Shown one piece after another: positions 24,647 to 34,447 of a stretch of DNA of 64,000 bases. The notes under the pieces are model-generated. The model saw only the letters and a program-made list of their open reading frames with translations. It had not been told where the DNA came from and made no database searches. The stretch lies in contig JAUXUL010000005.1 of NCBI GenBank assembly GCA_030680795.1, positions 23,163 through 87,162 of the forward strand, read 5' to 3'. A program made the position numbers and the translations under genes. The stretch is from Anaerolineales bacterium. Lineage in GTDB: Bacteria; Chloroflexota; Anaerolineae; Anaerolineales; Villigracilaceae. Position 1 is the stretch's first letter; each line of letters starts with the position of its first letter.

Positions 24647-26719
24647 ATGAATATTCTTAAACGATTCTCTTTATTTGAAGTTTCACTCATCGCCGTCATA
24701 CTTGGCATTCACCTGTATGCCGCACTTGCAGATGCGTACACCTTCCCCAACGTATGGTTCAAACGCGATGATGCTTATTATTACTTCAAGGTTGCACAAA
24801 ATATTTCCGAAGGGAATGGCAGTACCTTCGACGGCATCAACCTGACCAATGGTTATCATCCATTGTGGATGATCGTCAACATCCCCATCTTTGCGCTCGC
24901 CCGCTTCGACCTGATTCTGCCTTTGCGCGTACTGCTGATGGTAGTGGCTGGCTTTCACGCCGCAAGCGCAGTGCTGATCTACAGGCTGGTAAAAAGCAAT
25001 CTGTCACACGCAGTTGCTATTTTAGCCGCGGTGTTTTGGGCATTTAACTTTTACATCCACTACACCGTATACGAATACGGGTTGGAGACCCCACTTGCCG
25101 CGTTTGCGGTCATTTATTTCATTTACAAACTTTCTCAATTTGAAAGGGGATGGCGCACAAAAGCGGTTACACCACGCGAGATCGTAAAACTTGCGATAAT
25201 CGCGGTGGTGGTTATGTTCAGCCGCCTGGACCTGGTCTTTCTTGCAATCATCGCAGGAACTTGGATTATCTTGCGCGGCAAAACCATTCGCTACCTGCTC
25301 CCCTTGGATATGGCCATCATTATCGTTTCGATGACGAGTTCGGTTGCATTGCGAACGGGCATTGTCCCTTATAACAACTACTATGCTTCATCGGCAATAG
25401 AGGCAGCCTTCCTTGCGCTTTTTGTCAAACTGGTTTTGTTATATTTCTTTGGCGCATACCAACATCCGCGCACGAAATCCGTCTGGATCATATTCCGTCA
25501 AATTCTTATAGCCATTACAACCAGCGTAGTGATCATCATTGGTATTTCCATGCTCCTCGTTCAACTTGGGTTTGGGAGAGATTTCCCACGCAGCGCCTTT
25601 ATCCTGGACTGGGGCGTCAGCCTGTTCCTTATCTTCGCGCTCAGGTTGGCCGCATGTTGGTTCAGCAATAACAACAGTACGCAGCCCGAATCTCCCGTTC
25701 TTGAGTTCAAGGCAAGTTGGAAACAATGGCTCGCCGAAGGTACTGCCTACTATGGTGTGCTTGGCGGATTCCTAGCTTTATATATGTTCTTCAACAAGAT
25801 CATGTTCGGCATCTCCAGCCCGGTCAGTGGACAGATCAAACGCTGGTGGGGAAGCCTGCCCAATACCATCTACGAAGCTCCCGCCTCCAACTGGTTTTCC
25901 TTTCTGGGCATTGGCATGGGTGGACCATTTGACACATGGCAACCCGCTTCGGATCTATTTTATTGGGGCGGAGAAGTTCTTCGCGCTCTGTACCCTGGCT
26001 CAAACAGGGTAAATGACCGATACTACCTTGCAATGTCCATTTTCATCCTGCTCGGAATGATTCTGCTATTTATCAATAAACGCCGCTCCTTGAATATTTT
26101 TTCTAAAATGGCATTTATTCCACTTATTGCCGGTAGTGGAATTCAGGCTCTTTCTTATTCAGCAACTTCATTCGGCGGAGCAAAAGAATGGTATTGGGTC
26201 AGTCAAATGATACTGATGACTCTCACAGGCAGTTTCTTTATAGACCTGATCCTGAAACCATTACAAAAAATAAAAATCGCCCGTCTCGCGCTGGAAATCA
26301 CATCCGTCCTGGTTGGAGCATATTTTGCTTACAACCTTGGAAATTATGTACTCACCTCCATGCGGCATGGCTATTTCCCTGCCGACCGACCCTACATGGA
26401 AGTATTGGAATATCTGGAGGAGAATACACCCCCCGGCAGTATCATCGGCATGACCGGCGGAGGCAACGTCGGATACTTAATACGCGAGCGAACTATCGTT
26501 AACATGGATGGGCTGATCAACAGCTATGAATATTTCAACGCACTGCAAAACGGGGAAGCGCCCATATTTTTATACGAGCGCAGTATCACAATCATCTTTG
26601 CAAACCCACAACTGCTCGAAGTTCCACCCTACTACGGTCAATTTGCCCCGTATCTCGAAAGATACAGCAGCTATGGCGGCAAAGGGTTGTTGTATTTATT
26701 GGAAGAACCAAAATATTAG
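24647..26719 (+). CDS. GT-C membrane glycosyltransferase-like protein
   Basis: 690 residues with about eleven membrane segments. The first external loop has FKRDDAYYYFKVAQNISEG and INLTNGYHPLWM, the acidic DD motif and conserved TNGYHPLW block of a GT-C group common in Chloroflexota and Cyanobacteria. The soluble tail (ENTPPGSIIGMTGGGNVGYL, VNMDGLINSYEYFNAL) is also family-like. It is likely to use a lipid-linked sugar at the outer membrane face; substrate unknown. It starts 44 bases after the dehydrogenase. Confidence 0.8.
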   Translation: MNILKRFSLFEVSLIAVILGIHLYAALADAYTFPNVWFKRDDAYYYFKVAQNISEGNGSTFDGINLTNGYHPLWMIVNIPIFALARFDLILPLRVLLMVVAGFHAASAVLIYRLVKSNLSHAVAILAAVFWAFNFYIHYTVYEYGLETPLAAFAVIYFIYKLSQFERGWRTKAVTPREIVKLAIIAVVVMFSRLDLVFLAIIAGTWIILRGKTIRYLLPLDMAIIIVSMTSSVALRTGIVPYNNYYASSAIEAAFLALFVKLVLLYFFGAYQHPRTKSVWIIFRQILIAITTSVVIIIGISMLLVQLGFGRDFPRSAFILDWGVSLFLIFALRLAACWFSNNNSTQPESPVLEFKASWKQWLAEGTAYYGVLGGFLALYMFFNKIMFGISSPVSGQIKRWWGSLPNTIYEAPASNWFSFLGIGMGGPFDTWQPASDLFYWGGEVLRALYPGSNRVNDRYYLAMSIFILLGMILLFINKRRSLNIFSKMAFIPLIAGSGIQALSYSATSFGGAKEWYWVSQMILMTLTGSFFIDLILKPLQKIKIARLALEITSVLVGAYFAYNLGNYVLTSMRHGYFPADRPYMEVLEYLEENTPPGSIIGMTGGGNVGYLIRERTIVNMDGLINSYEYFNALQNGEAPIFLYERSITIIFANPQLLEVPPYYGQFAPYLERYSSYGGKGLLYLLEEPKY

Positions 26720-26728
26720 GATATCATT

Positions 26729-27451
26729 TTGCGAATCAGACTTATTTCTCTATTGACTTTAGTATTCCTTTCAGCATGTAATTCATCCCAGGCAACGCCT
26801 CAAATAACGGACCCTCAGCCCTTCGACCCTGCTCAGGACAGGCCTGCTCCTGTTTTTACAGCAATCCCCACGCTGACGCCGCCTCCGCCAACGCCCACCT
26901 TTGGTGTACCTCCACTCGATGATTCAGAAAACATTGTCTATTATTTTGCGCCAGACATGTGTAATGCCAAATGGGTCAACAATGGAAAGGAACTGCCCTG
27001 CCCCGGTGTCCATGGACAAATCAGTTCGGGATATGTCGGTTCGCTTACCTCGGCGGAAATGAGTTTGGGTTATCAGGCAAATAGCCTGCTGACAATTCCC
27101 TCACAGGACCACAATTTCTACGCCATCTTCGGCACCTTCCCCGCCAGAAAAATCGAGTTTGCAGATTTCTTCCGCGCCCAACTATATTGCATGCCCAAAT
27201 CCCAATGTGATGTCACATTTTCTCTTGGGTACTACGACAGCAGCGGAAAATTTTATGAGCCCTTCCCAGCCTGGCCCTATAACTACACCGAACTCCCGCG
27301 GCTGATCAATTTTCCACTCGATATTCTTGCAGGAAAAACAGTACAACTAACTTTGATCGTGCGCGATAACGGAAACCCATCGGATGACTTCGCCGTTTGG
27401 GTCGAACCGCGTATTTTCAGGCATCCTGACGTTTCCACACCCACGTCGTAA
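26729..27451 (+). CDS. Lipoprotein of unknown function
   Basis: 240 residues from a TTG start nine bases after the GT-C gene. Signal peptide MRIRLISLLTLVFLSAC with lipobox LSAC. A Pro/Thr linker follows; within it DPQPFDPAQDRPAP is encoded by a dispersed repeat (about 26814-26843). The domain from residue 65 (ENIVYYFAPDMCNAKWVNNG, NFYAIFGTFPARKIEFADFF, VQLTLIVRDNGNPSDDFAVW) looks like a jelly-roll carbohydrate-binding fold. Function unknown. Same operon as the GT-C gene. Confidence 0.75.
   Translation: MRIRLISLLTLVFLSACNSSQATPQITDPQPFDPAQDRPAPVFTAIPTLTPPPPTPTFGVPPLDDSENIVYYFAPDMCNAKWVNNGKELPCPGVHGQISSGYVGSLTSAEMSLGYQANSLLTIPSQDHNFYAIFGTFPARKIEFADFFRAQLYCMPKSQCDVTFSLGYYDSSGKFYEPFPAWPYNYTELPRLINFPLDILAGKTVQLTLIVRDNGNPSDDFAVWVEPRIFRHPDVSTPTS
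26814..26843. repeat. Dispersed repeat in lipoprotein linker
   Basis: CAGCCCTTCGACCCTGCTCA and the following GGACAGG are a variant of the CCTTCGACAGGCTCAGGAC repeat that also occurs near 37232 and 58502. Here it encodes part of the linker in frame. Confidence 0.6.
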
Positions 27452-27453
27452 CA

Positions 27454-27867
27454 ATGAAACGCCCTTTCCCGGTAACCCTGACGCTGTGGGTGGTGTTAAT
27501 CACCATAGCATGGAACATCCTGCGCACATGGACATCCATTGCATGGAGCGACGTATTGATCGAGTTCTCCGCCAGCATCCCACCAATCAACAGCGCAATC
27601 TTTGGCGGGATATGGGTTGTCACCGGAATTATCCTATATTGGGGCATTTGGCAGGGAAAAGCATGGGCTGGGAAAATGCTCCTCGGGACTGCATCAGGTT
27701 ACACGGTCTGGTATTGGAGCGAGCGGTTCTTTTTCCAAAATCCACGACCAAATGGAATGTTTGCTGTTATAGTAAATCTAGGGTTACTGATCCTTATCTT
27801 TTTTGCCACTAAATCACTTTCGAGAGAGTCCTATGACCGAAAAATCGAAAATCAAAAAGTTGAATGA
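27454..27867 (+). CDS. Small membrane protein of unknown function
   Basis: 137 residues, two bases after the lipoprotein stop. Four hydrophobic segments ([66 protein letters not shown]) and a short charged tail. No family recognised. The last 35 bases overlap the start of the carboxyltransferase gene in another frame. Confidence 0.72.
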   Translation: MKRPFPVTLTLWVVLITIAWNILRTWTSIAWSDVLIEFSASIPPINSAIFGGIWVVTGIILYWGIWQGKAWAGKMLLGTASGYTVWYWSERFFFQNPRPNGMFAVIVNLGLLILIFFATKSLSRESYDRKIENQKVE

Positions 27868-29380
27868 CTTAAAAGCGCAATCACGCCTTGGCGGGGGCCA
27901 GGGGCGCATTGATGCGCAACATAAAAAAGGACGCCTGACCGCGCGCGAAAGATTAGACTTGTTGTTGGATAAAGGTTCATTTCGCGAAGTAGATGCGTTC
28001 GTCCTCCATCGCACGCATGATTTTGGTCTTGATGAACAAAAGTTCATGAGTGACTCGGTCGTGACTGGCTGGGGTACAGTGGATGGGCGGCTCGTATATG
28101 TGTATTCGCAGGATTTCACTGTGTTCGGGGGAAGCCTCGGTGAAGTGCATGCTGAAAAAATTTGCAAGATCATGGATATGGCGATGAAGAACGGCGCGCC
28201 AATCATCGGGTTGAACGACTCGGGCGGCGCGCGTATTCAGGAAGGTGTAGTGGCGCTCGGCGGTTATGCGGATATTTTCTTGCGCAACACAATGGCATCG
28301 GGCGTCATCCCGCAAATTTCTGCAATTATGGGCCCCTGCGCAGGCGGAGCGGTGTACTCCCCCGCGCTCACAGATTTTATTTTCATGACCCGCAATACCT
28401 CCTATATGTTCGTTACCGGGCCTGATGTTGTCAAAACCGTAACCCACGAGGAAATAACACAGGAAGAATTGGGCGGCGCAAGCGTACATTCCGAAAAATC
28501 GGGCGTGTGCCATGTTGCCGCAGATAGCGAAGCAGACACGTTATACCTGATCCGCAAATTGCTGGCTTATCTGCCTCAGAACAATATGGAGGATACACCT
28601 TTTGTTCCAGGCGATGACCCTATCCGCATGGAAGAGGGATTGAACAGCATTATTCCCGATGACGCCAACAAACCTTACAATATTAAAGAAGTCATCGGCA
28701 TGATCGTGGACAATGGACAGTTCTTTGAAATCCATGAAAATTACGCCCAAAATATTGTGGTCGGCTTTGCGCGTCTCGGCGGACATTCAGTCGGCCTTGT
28801 TGCAAATCAGCCTGCTGTTCTGGCGGGTGTATTGGATATTGACGCAAGCGAAAAAGCGGCGCGTTTTGTGCGCTTCTGTGATGCCTTCAATTTCCCGATC
28901 ATCACTTTTGTGGATGTGCCGGGCTTCCTGCCTGGCACAGTCCAAGAACATCACGGCATTATTCGTTCTGGCGCAAAGCTGCTATATGCCTATTGTGAAG
29001 CGACTGTGCCAAAACTTACCGTGATCACGCGTAAAGCCTACGGCGGCGCATACGATGTGATGTCGAGCAAACACATTCGCGGCGATATAAACCTCGCCTG
29101 GCCTACGGCTGAGATCGCTGTGATGGGGCCCGACGGCGCGGTGAATATCATCTTCCGCAAGGAATTGGACGCGGCCAAAGACCCCGTAAAAAAGAAAGCC
29201 GAGTTGGTGGCGGAGTATAAGGAAAAATTCGCCAATCCGTATGTCGCCGCGCAACGCGGATACATTGACGATGTGATCGAGCCGAAGGAAACCCGTCCGC
29301 GTTTGATCAATGCGCTGGAAATGTTGAGCAACAAGCGCGACGCGAATCCTGCCAAGAAGCACGGAAACATACCGTTATGA
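27833..29380 (+). CDS. Acyl-CoA carboxylase carboxyltransferase subunit (propionyl-CoA carboxylase beta type)
   Basis: 515 residues from ATG 27833; an upstream frame of ten codons lies inside the previous gene. [55 protein letters not shown] and the C-terminal [18 protein letters not shown] form the crotonase-like carboxyltransferase with both acyl-CoA and biotin sites. This length and arrangement fits the PccB/MmdA group. With the next two genes it makes a complete biotin-dependent carboxylase, probably for propionyl-CoA, possibly acetyl-CoA. Confidence 0.93.
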   Translation: MTEKSKIKKLNDLKAQSRLGGGQGRIDAQHKKGRLTARERLDLLLDKGSFREVDAFVLHRTHDFGLDEQKFMSDSVVTGWGTVDGRLVYVYSQDFTVFGGSLGEVHAEKICKIMDMAMKNGAPIIGLNDSGGARIQEGVVALGGYADIFLRNTMASGVIPQISAIMGPCAGGAVYSPALTDFIFMTRNTSYMFVTGPDVVKTVTHEEITQEELGGASVHSEKSGVCHVAADSEADTLYLIRKLLAYLPQNNMEDTPFVPGDDPIRMEEGLNSIIPDDANKPYNIKEVIGMIVDNGQFFEIHENYAQNIVVGFARLGGHSVGLVANQPAVLAGVLDIDASEKAARFVRFCDAFNFPIITFVDVPGFLPGTVQEHHGIIRSGAKLLYAYCEATVPKLTVITRKAYGGAYDVMSSKHIRGDINLAWPTAEIAVMGPDGAVNIIFRKELDAAKDPVKKKAELVAEYKEKFANPYVAAQRGYIDDVIEPKETRPRLINALEMLSNKRDANPAKKHGNIPL

Positions 29381-29403
29381 CCATGAAAGTCACAAGATCG
29401 CTC

Positions 29404-30912
29404 ATGTTCAAAAAAGTCCTTGTCGCAAATCGCGGTGAGATCGCAGTCCGCATCATTCGCGCCTGCCGTGAACTTGGCATTGGGACGGTCGCTGTCTTCT
29501 CAGAAGCAGACCGCAGTGCGCTTCACGTCCGTTATGCGGATGAAGCCTATTTGATCGGCCCTGCCCCCTCGCGCGATTCGTATTTACGAGCCGACAAAAT
29601 TTTTGAGGTTGCCAAAAGCTCCGGCGCGGATGCCATCCACCCTGGATATGGTTTCCTCGCTGAGCGCGAAGATTTTGCCGCGCAATGCGCCGATTTGGGA
29701 ATAAAATTTATTGGACCCAAGCCATCGTCCATTGCGGCGATGGGAGATAAAGGCAAAGCGCGCGCAACGGTTATTAAAGCGGGCATTCCTGTGGTGCCTG
29801 GCACAGAAGCTGTCGGCAATATGACGGACGACGATCTTCTGCGAATCGCGCCAACCATCGGCTTTCCATTGCTGGTCAAGGCCACTGCGGGCGGCGGCGG
29901 AAAAGGTATGCGGGAAGTAAAAAGCCTCGAGGAAATGCCGACCCTGCTTGCGTCTGCGCGACGCGAAGCGGAATCTGCTTTCGGCGATGGAAATGTCTAT
30001 CTCGAAAAATTAATCGAAGGCGCGCGCCACATCGAATTCCAGATCATGGCTGACTCATTTGGCAGTGTCATCCACCTGGGTGAACGCGAATGTTCCATTC
30101 AACGAAGGCATCAAAAATTGCTGGAAGAATCGCCATCCTCATTTCTTGACGATGAACTGCGCGAGAAAATGGGAAGCATCGCCGTAAAATCCGCGCAGGC
30201 TGTGGACTACGTCAATGCTGGCACGATTGAATTCCTGGTGGATAAAGATCATAATTTTTACTTCCTTGAAATGAATACGCGCCTGCAAGTGGAGCATCCC
30301 ATCACGGAGATGATCACAGGCGTGGATATCGTGGCCGAACAGATCCGCATCGCGCGCGGGCGACAACTGAGTTACACACAAGAGCAGATCAAATTCAATG
30401 GTCATGCGATTGAATGCCGCGTCAATGCAGAGGATCCCTTCAACGACTTCATGCCCTCCACGGGACGGATCACGCACAGCATGATACCTACAGGACCCGG
30501 CGTGCGCGTGGATACCGGCGTTTACCCCGGCTTTGAGATTACACCATTCTACGACCCAATGATCGCAAAACTGATCGTGTGGGGCGAGACGCGCGCGCAG
30601 GCCATCCTGCGTATGCGCCGCGCGCTGGAAGAGTATCGCATCGTCGGAGTGCGCACGAATATCCCCTTTCATCAAACCTTGATGGATTCTCTTCGCTTCA
30701 TGGGCGGTCAATTTGACACGCGCTTCGTGGAAGAACGCTTCTCAATGAATGATGCTGTTGAAGCCCGCGCGGCCAATGCAGAGATCGCGGCCATTCTCGC
30801 CACACTGGTCGCCCACCAACAAACTGAACGCAACGCAAATATTGTCCGCCGTAATGAACGCGACACTTCAAACTGGAAGTGGGTCGGCAGATGGGAACGA
30901 ATGCACCGATAA
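29404..30912 (+). CDS. accC: Acyl-CoA carboxylase biotin carboxylase subunit
   Basis: 502 residues from ATG 29404 (MFKKVLVANRGEIAVRIIRA, the family's usual start); an ATG nine codons earlier at 29377 overlaps the upstream stop (ATGA) and could be used for coupling. ATP-grasp blocks: VKATAGGGGKGMREV, GHAIECRVNAEDP, FYFLEMNTRLQVEHPITEMI with the catalytic ExNxR. It carboxylates biotin on the carrier protein using ATP and bicarbonate. Confidence 0.95.
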   Translation: MFKKVLVANRGEIAVRIIRACRELGIGTVAVFSEADRSALHVRYADEAYLIGPAPSRDSYLRADKIFEVAKSSGADAIHPGYGFLAEREDFAAQCADLGIKFIGPKPSSIAAMGDKGKARATVIKAGIPVVPGTEAVGNMTDDDLLRIAPTIGFPLLVKATAGGGGKGMREVKSLEEMPTLLASARREAESAFGDGNVYLEKLIEGARHIEFQIMADSFGSVIHLGERECSIQRRHQKLLEESPSSFLDDELREKMGSIAVKSAQAVDYVNAGTIEFLVDKDHNFYFLEMNTRLQVEHPITEMITGVDIVAEQIRIARGRQLSYTQEQIKFNGHAIECRVNAEDPFNDFMPSTGRITHSMIPTGPGVRVDTGVYPGFEITPFYDPMIAKLIVWGETRAQAILRMRRALEEYRIVGVRTNIPFHQTLMDSLRFMGGQFDTRFVEERFSMNDAVEARAANAEIAAILATLVAHQQTERNANIVRRNERDTSNWKWVGRWERMHR

Positions 30913-31012
30913 CGATTTGAGATTGACGATTTACGATTGGTGAATTTTGGTGGTCGAGCAGCCTCGAATGATTTTAGAGAGGCGTACTGAGACCATGATT
31001 GAGGTCAAATAA
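30913..31012. other. Short intergenic stretch with TTTACGATT repeat
   Basis: ACGATTTGAGATTGACGATT and a following TACGATT belong to the same low-complexity repeat that lies inside the HerA-like gene (44915) and at the end of xseA (54320). It separates biotin carboxylase from the carrier-protein gene by 100 bases. Confidence 0.5.
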
Positions 31013-31510
31013 ATGAAGTACATTACAACGATAGACAATAAAGAATTTGAGATCGAAATTGTAGACGAGCGCCACGTCCGCATCGGCGACCGTTTGCTTG
31101 AAGTTGATTTTGAATCAGTGAGCGGCCAGCCGGTCTTTTCATTGATCCTTGACGGCAAGTCCTATGAATCCTTCGTCTATCAAGGCGAAGAGGATTGGGA
31201 AGTGCTGATACGCGGACGGCAGTATCAAGTCAAGATTGAGGATGAGCGTGAAAAACGTCTGAAAGCCGCAGCAGGCGCAGGCGTTGAAGAAGGCGGCGAG
31301 TTCCATCTCAAAGCCCCGATGCCCGGGCTGGTTGTCGCTGTCCTGATCGAGGAAGGTCAGGAAGTAAAGAAGGGACAAGTCATGCTGATCCTTGAATCCA
31401 TGAAAATGCAGAACGAACTCAAAGCCCCGCGCGATGGCAGCATGGGACGCGTGCGGGTAAAAGCAGGCGAAAGCGTGGAACAAAGACAAACTTTGCTGAG
31501 TGTGCATTAA
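31013..31510 (+). CDS. Biotin carboxyl carrier protein subunit
   Basis: 165 residues. The last 75 residues are a biotinyl domain: LKAPMPGLVVAVLIEEGQEV, then the biotinylation motif ESMKMQNELKAP (Lys in MKM) and VKAGESVEQRQTLLSV. The N-terminal half is an anti-parallel beta-rich region as in other stand-alone carriers. It completes the carboxylase formed with the two genes upstream. Confidence 0.93.
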   Translation: MKYITTIDNKEFEIEIVDERHVRIGDRLLEVDFESVSGQPVFSLILDGKSYESFVYQGEEDWEVLIRGRQYQVKIEDEREKRLKAAAGAGVEEGGEFHLKAPMPGLVVAVLIEEGQEVKKGQVMLILESMKMQNELKAPRDGSMGRVRVKAGESVEQRQTLLSVH

Positions 31511-31519
31511 TCACCAGAG

Positions 31520-32125
31520 ATGAACGGACACGAAACTGAAGTTAAGTTTTACATCCGGGATTTAAGAAGGATCGAATTGCGCCTTCGTGAGTTGAAGGCG
31601 CAATTGATTCAGCCGCGTATCCATGAAATCAATTTTCGCTATGACCTGCCCGATGGAAGTTTGCGAGCCAATGGACGAGTACTGCGCTTAAGACGTGACG
31701 CGAATGTAATTCTGACATACAAGGGGCCAAGCAACATAATTGACGGAGTGTTCTCACGCACAGAATTGGAAACCACAATTGGCAATCTCGAAACTGCACA
31801 AGGCGTACTTGAAGCATTGGGCTATGTTCAGTTTTTTATTTATGAAAAATATCGTGCTACCTATGAAATAAACGATTGCCATATCATGCTGGATGAACTG
31901 CCATACGGTGATTTTCTGGAGATTGAAGGCTCCGATGCATCGAGCATTCGCAAAATGGTTTTACAAATTGGCTTGGATTTTGAATCGGCAATCGGCGCCG
32001 GGTATGCAAGGCTCTTCGAGAACTACAATTCAAAGTATGGCTTCCCATCCAGTGACCTGACCTTTGATGCTCTCAGCGGAAAAAAGCCCTCACCCGAAGA
32101 ATTAAACGTTCGCGCCGCAGATTAA
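31520..32125 (+). CDS. CYTH-domain protein (class IV adenylate cyclase / triphosphatase-like)
   Basis: 201 residues. ETEVKFYIRDL supplies the ExExK strand; RANGRVLRLRRDANVILTYKGP, RTELETTI, YEKYRATYEI, IMLDELPYGDFLEIEG match the CYTH tunnel fold with alternating charged residues. Members hydrolyse triphosphates or cyclise ATP; the actual substrate cannot be decided. It begins ten bases after the carrier-protein gene. Confidence 0.88.
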   Translation: MNGHETEVKFYIRDLRRIELRLRELKAQLIQPRIHEINFRYDLPDGSLRANGRVLRLRRDANVILTYKGPSNIIDGVFSRTELETTIGNLETAQGVLEALGYVQFFIYEKYRATYEINDCHIMLDELPYGDFLEIEGSDASSIRKMVLQIGLDFESAIGAGYARLFENYNSKYGFPSSDLTFDALSGKKPSPEELNVRAAD

Positions 32126-32229
32126 TAAAATATTGGCTATGCAAAATTGGATATGATATTTTAGCTATTGGATCTCTCTCCCCACTTGACATTGTGAAAC
32201 AAAATACTATACTCAAACAGGAGGCGAAA

Positions 32230-32997
32230 ATGAAATTCAAAGGCATGGATACCCTCTCAAAACACGTCCCCGAATTGAATTCAGCAGGCGGCATGGCGCG
32301 GATTGCAGTTTACGCGATATTCCTGTTTGCTTTCGTCACTGCCTATTTCATCATCACAGACAAAATCCCCACCTGGAGCATAGACAGTCAAATCCTCATT
32401 ATCGCGCTGGGGTTTCTCGTCATGAGCCTGTTCTTCTCCCGCAAACAACTATATAAAGAAAAATATAAGGAACTCGCATATCGTAATGCCTTCGCCCATT
32501 ACGCCCTGCCCGGGCTGGCGCTCATCATGGCGGCCATCGCACATGCGGGATACATGAACGGGCCATTCGTCCCGCAAGGCTGGTGGACAATTATATTCCT
32601 CGCGCTTGGCTGGTTCATGCTTTGCATCGGCGCAATATTGTGGATTCGCAGTGTCTTTGCATTCGGCGCGGATAATCTTGCATTGTTATATGTCTACTAT
32701 CCCGAAGAAGGCAGGATTATTAACTCCAGCATTTACGGCATCTTGAGGCATCCCGTTTACGCGGGTGTCCTGCGCGTGGGCATCGGGCTTGCATTACTCA
32801 ACGGCAATGCCAATGCCATCGCATTTGCCATCCTCATGCCGCTCGGACTCTCAAGTTGGATTCGGCTCGTGGAAGAAAAAGAATTGATCGAACGCTTCGG
32901 CCAATCCTATCTTGATTATCGCAAGCGCACCCCGGCCTTCTGGCCGCGATTGCCTGATTTTGGAGTCTTCTTCAAATTTTTGATCACAGGAATATAA
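32230..32997 (+). CDS. Isoprenylcysteine carboxyl methyltransferase-like membrane protein
   Basis: 255 residues from ATG 32230 with a perfect AGGAGG eight bases upstream (12 earlier codons are open but unlikely). Five or six membrane segments; the signature IYGILRHPVYAGVLRVGIGL (RHP) and the tail EEKELIERFGQSYLDYRKRT identify the ICMT/PEMT family. Third family copy in the window (others near 8.2 and 10.5 kb). Substrate unknown. It is followed after three bases by the F420-type oxidoreductase. Confidence 0.85.
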   Translation: MKFKGMDTLSKHVPELNSAGGMARIAVYAIFLFAFVTAYFIITDKIPTWSIDSQILIIALGFLVMSLFFSRKQLYKEKYKELAYRNAFAHYALPGLALIMAAIAHAGYMNGPFVPQGWWTIIFLALGWFMLCIGAILWIRSVFAFGADNLALLYVYYPEEGRIINSSIYGILRHPVYAGVLRVGIGLALLNGNANAIAFAILMPLGLSSWIRLVEEKELIERFGQSYLDYRKRTPAFWPRLPDFGVFFKFLITGI

Positions 32998-33000
32998 CCC

Positions 33001-33483
33001 ATGAGCGCCTTCGATAAACGGCCTGACCGATTGCTAAAATTTTTCTTCAAAGTTCCGGTCTGGCTTCACAAGATGGGATTTGGCGGATGGGAGCGTATGG
33101 TCGGCGCGCAATGGATGCTTATCACGACTACTGGCCGCAAAACCGGCAAAGGCCGCGACGCCATGGTGGATGTAATGGATTATGACAAAGCCACCGACAC
33201 CTATTACATTGAAGCCGCCTACGGCGCGCGCGCCGATTGGTACAAGAACATGCAAAGCAATCCAATCTTTGAAGCGCAGGTCGGGCGCAGAAAATTCAAA
33301 GCGCGCGCGGGCGCAATTTCCAACGAAGGCGCGGGGGAAATGCTTGTTCAATTCTATCGCCGCAAACCCGCCTACACACGATCCGTAATGACAATGGCTG
33401 GCATGAAATTCAAAGACGAAGACGAGCTGCGCGCCATCGGAAAAGATTTGACACTTTTAGCTATCAAACCCGAGAAGGAGTAA
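33001..33483 (+). CDS. F420-type split-barrel oxidoreductase (DDN-like), second copy
   Basis: 160 residues. WMLITTTGRKTGKGRDAMVD, YIEAAYGARADWYKNMQSNP and the C-terminal helix match the deazaflavin-dependent nitroreductase family. It shares TTGRKTGK-type and W-x-N motifs with the protein at 5644 but is clearly diverged. Cotranscribed with the ICMT-like gene. Confidence 0.84.
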   Translation: MSAFDKRPDRLLKFFFKVPVWLHKMGFGGWERMVGAQWMLITTTGRKTGKGRDAMVDVMDYDKATDTYYIEAAYGARADWYKNMQSNPIFEAQVGRRKFKARAGAISNEGAGEMLVQFYRRKPAYTRSVMTMAGMKFKDEDELRAIGKDLTLLAIKPEKE

Positions 33484-33489
33484 AGTAAA

Positions 33490-33556
33490 ATGTCAAGGAT
33501 TTTGATACTGGGCGGGTATGGATATAACGCAAGTTCCTTGCCAAGCACTTGCTTGT
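33490..33556 (+). pseudogene. Remnant of a Rossmann-fold dehydrogenase
   Basis: ATG at 33490 gives MSRILILGGYG, the NAD(P)-binding start of saccharopine-dehydrogenase-like proteins. One frame over, KFLAKHLL continues the expected helix, and then everything ends against murI. Only about 22 codons survive. Confidence 0.55.
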
Positions 33557-33557
33557 T

Positions 33558-34379
33558 TTATTGAATCTCGCGATCATTTTTCCACTTAACCGACTCAACC
33601 TCCCCATCTGTACCCAACAATAAAGGCAGCAAGGATTTCATTGATGTTGAATCGCCCGAAGTAAAAAAGCGGACTCGCGCATCCCGGCTGCCGGGATTAA
33701 TCAGTCCCCGCACCTCAAGCAGGCGTTCGGCCTGTCTCGCCACCGAGGGAGCTGGGTCTATCACCCGAACATTCTCTCCCACAATTTGTTCGATCAGCGG
33801 GATCACAAATGGATAATGCGTGCATCCAAGCACAACGGTATCAATATTTTTTTCCAACATGGGGAGCAATGCCTCTTCGAGGATAGCGCGTGTTTTTGGT
33901 GAATCCAGTTCGCCCGCCTCAATTTGACTGACCAGCCCCGGGCATGTGTGCTGGAATAATTCCACGTCTGCGCCAAATCTTTCCACTACAGAAGCATATA
34001 ACGCGCCTTGAAAGGTGGCAGGCGTTGCCAATACACCCACCTTACCTGTCTGTGTTTTTTCAGCCGCAGGTTTGACAGCAGGCTCCATACCCACAAATGA
34101 AACTTCGGGGAAGGTCGCGCGCAAATATTTTAACGCCGCCGCCGAAGCTGTATTGCAGGCAACGACAATTATTTTCGAATCGTGCTTGAGCAGAAATCTT
34201 GTGATCCCCTCTGAGAAATTCTGGATTTGCACCATCGAACGCGCACCATACGGCACATGCCCCTGATCGCCGAAGTAGATCACATCCTCTGCGGGCATTT
34301 GCTCACGAATGGAACGCAGGACGGAAAGCCCGCCTACGCCAGAGTCAAATACACCGATGGGGTTGGTTTGAGAACTCAT
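33558..34379 (-). CDS. murI: Glutamate racemase
   Basis: 273 residues. IGVFDSGVGGLSVLRSIREQ, IYFGDQGHVPYG, IIVVACNTASAAAL (first catalytic Cys) and TVVLGCTHYPFVIPLI (second Cys) are all present. It makes D-glutamate for peptidoglycan. No ribosome binding site is visible before the ATG. The ATG lies opposite a plus-strand GAGGAGATAACT that serves no recognised gene. Confidence 0.97.
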   Translation of the reverse strand: MSSQTNPIGVFDSGVGGLSVLRSIREQMPAEDVIYFGDQGHVPYGARSMVQIQNFSEGITRFLLKHDSKIIVVACNTASAAALKYLRATFPEVSFVGMEPAVKPAAEKTQTGKVGVLATPATFQGALYASVVERFGADVELFQHTCPGLVSQIEAGELDSPKTRAILEEALLPMLEKNIDTVVLGCTHYPFVIPLIEQIVGENVRVIDPAPSVARQAERLLEVRGLINPGSRDARVRFFTSGDSTSMKSLLPLLLGTDGEVESVKWKNDREIQ

Positions 34380-34447
34380 GAGGAGATAACTATGCCATGT
34401 GAATGTTAATTAGTAATTAGCTCGCCAAGCTGATTATAAATTACCAA

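Noticed and set aside
27803..27832. Upstream start for the carboxyltransferase gene
   Set aside because: It lies in another frame of the preceding gene without a ribosome site; ATG 27833 fits the family.
34380..34410. Plus-strand GAGGAGATAACT followed by ATG and a five-codon frame
   Set aside because: A good ribosome site, but the frame ends at once and lies opposite the murI start; probably chance.
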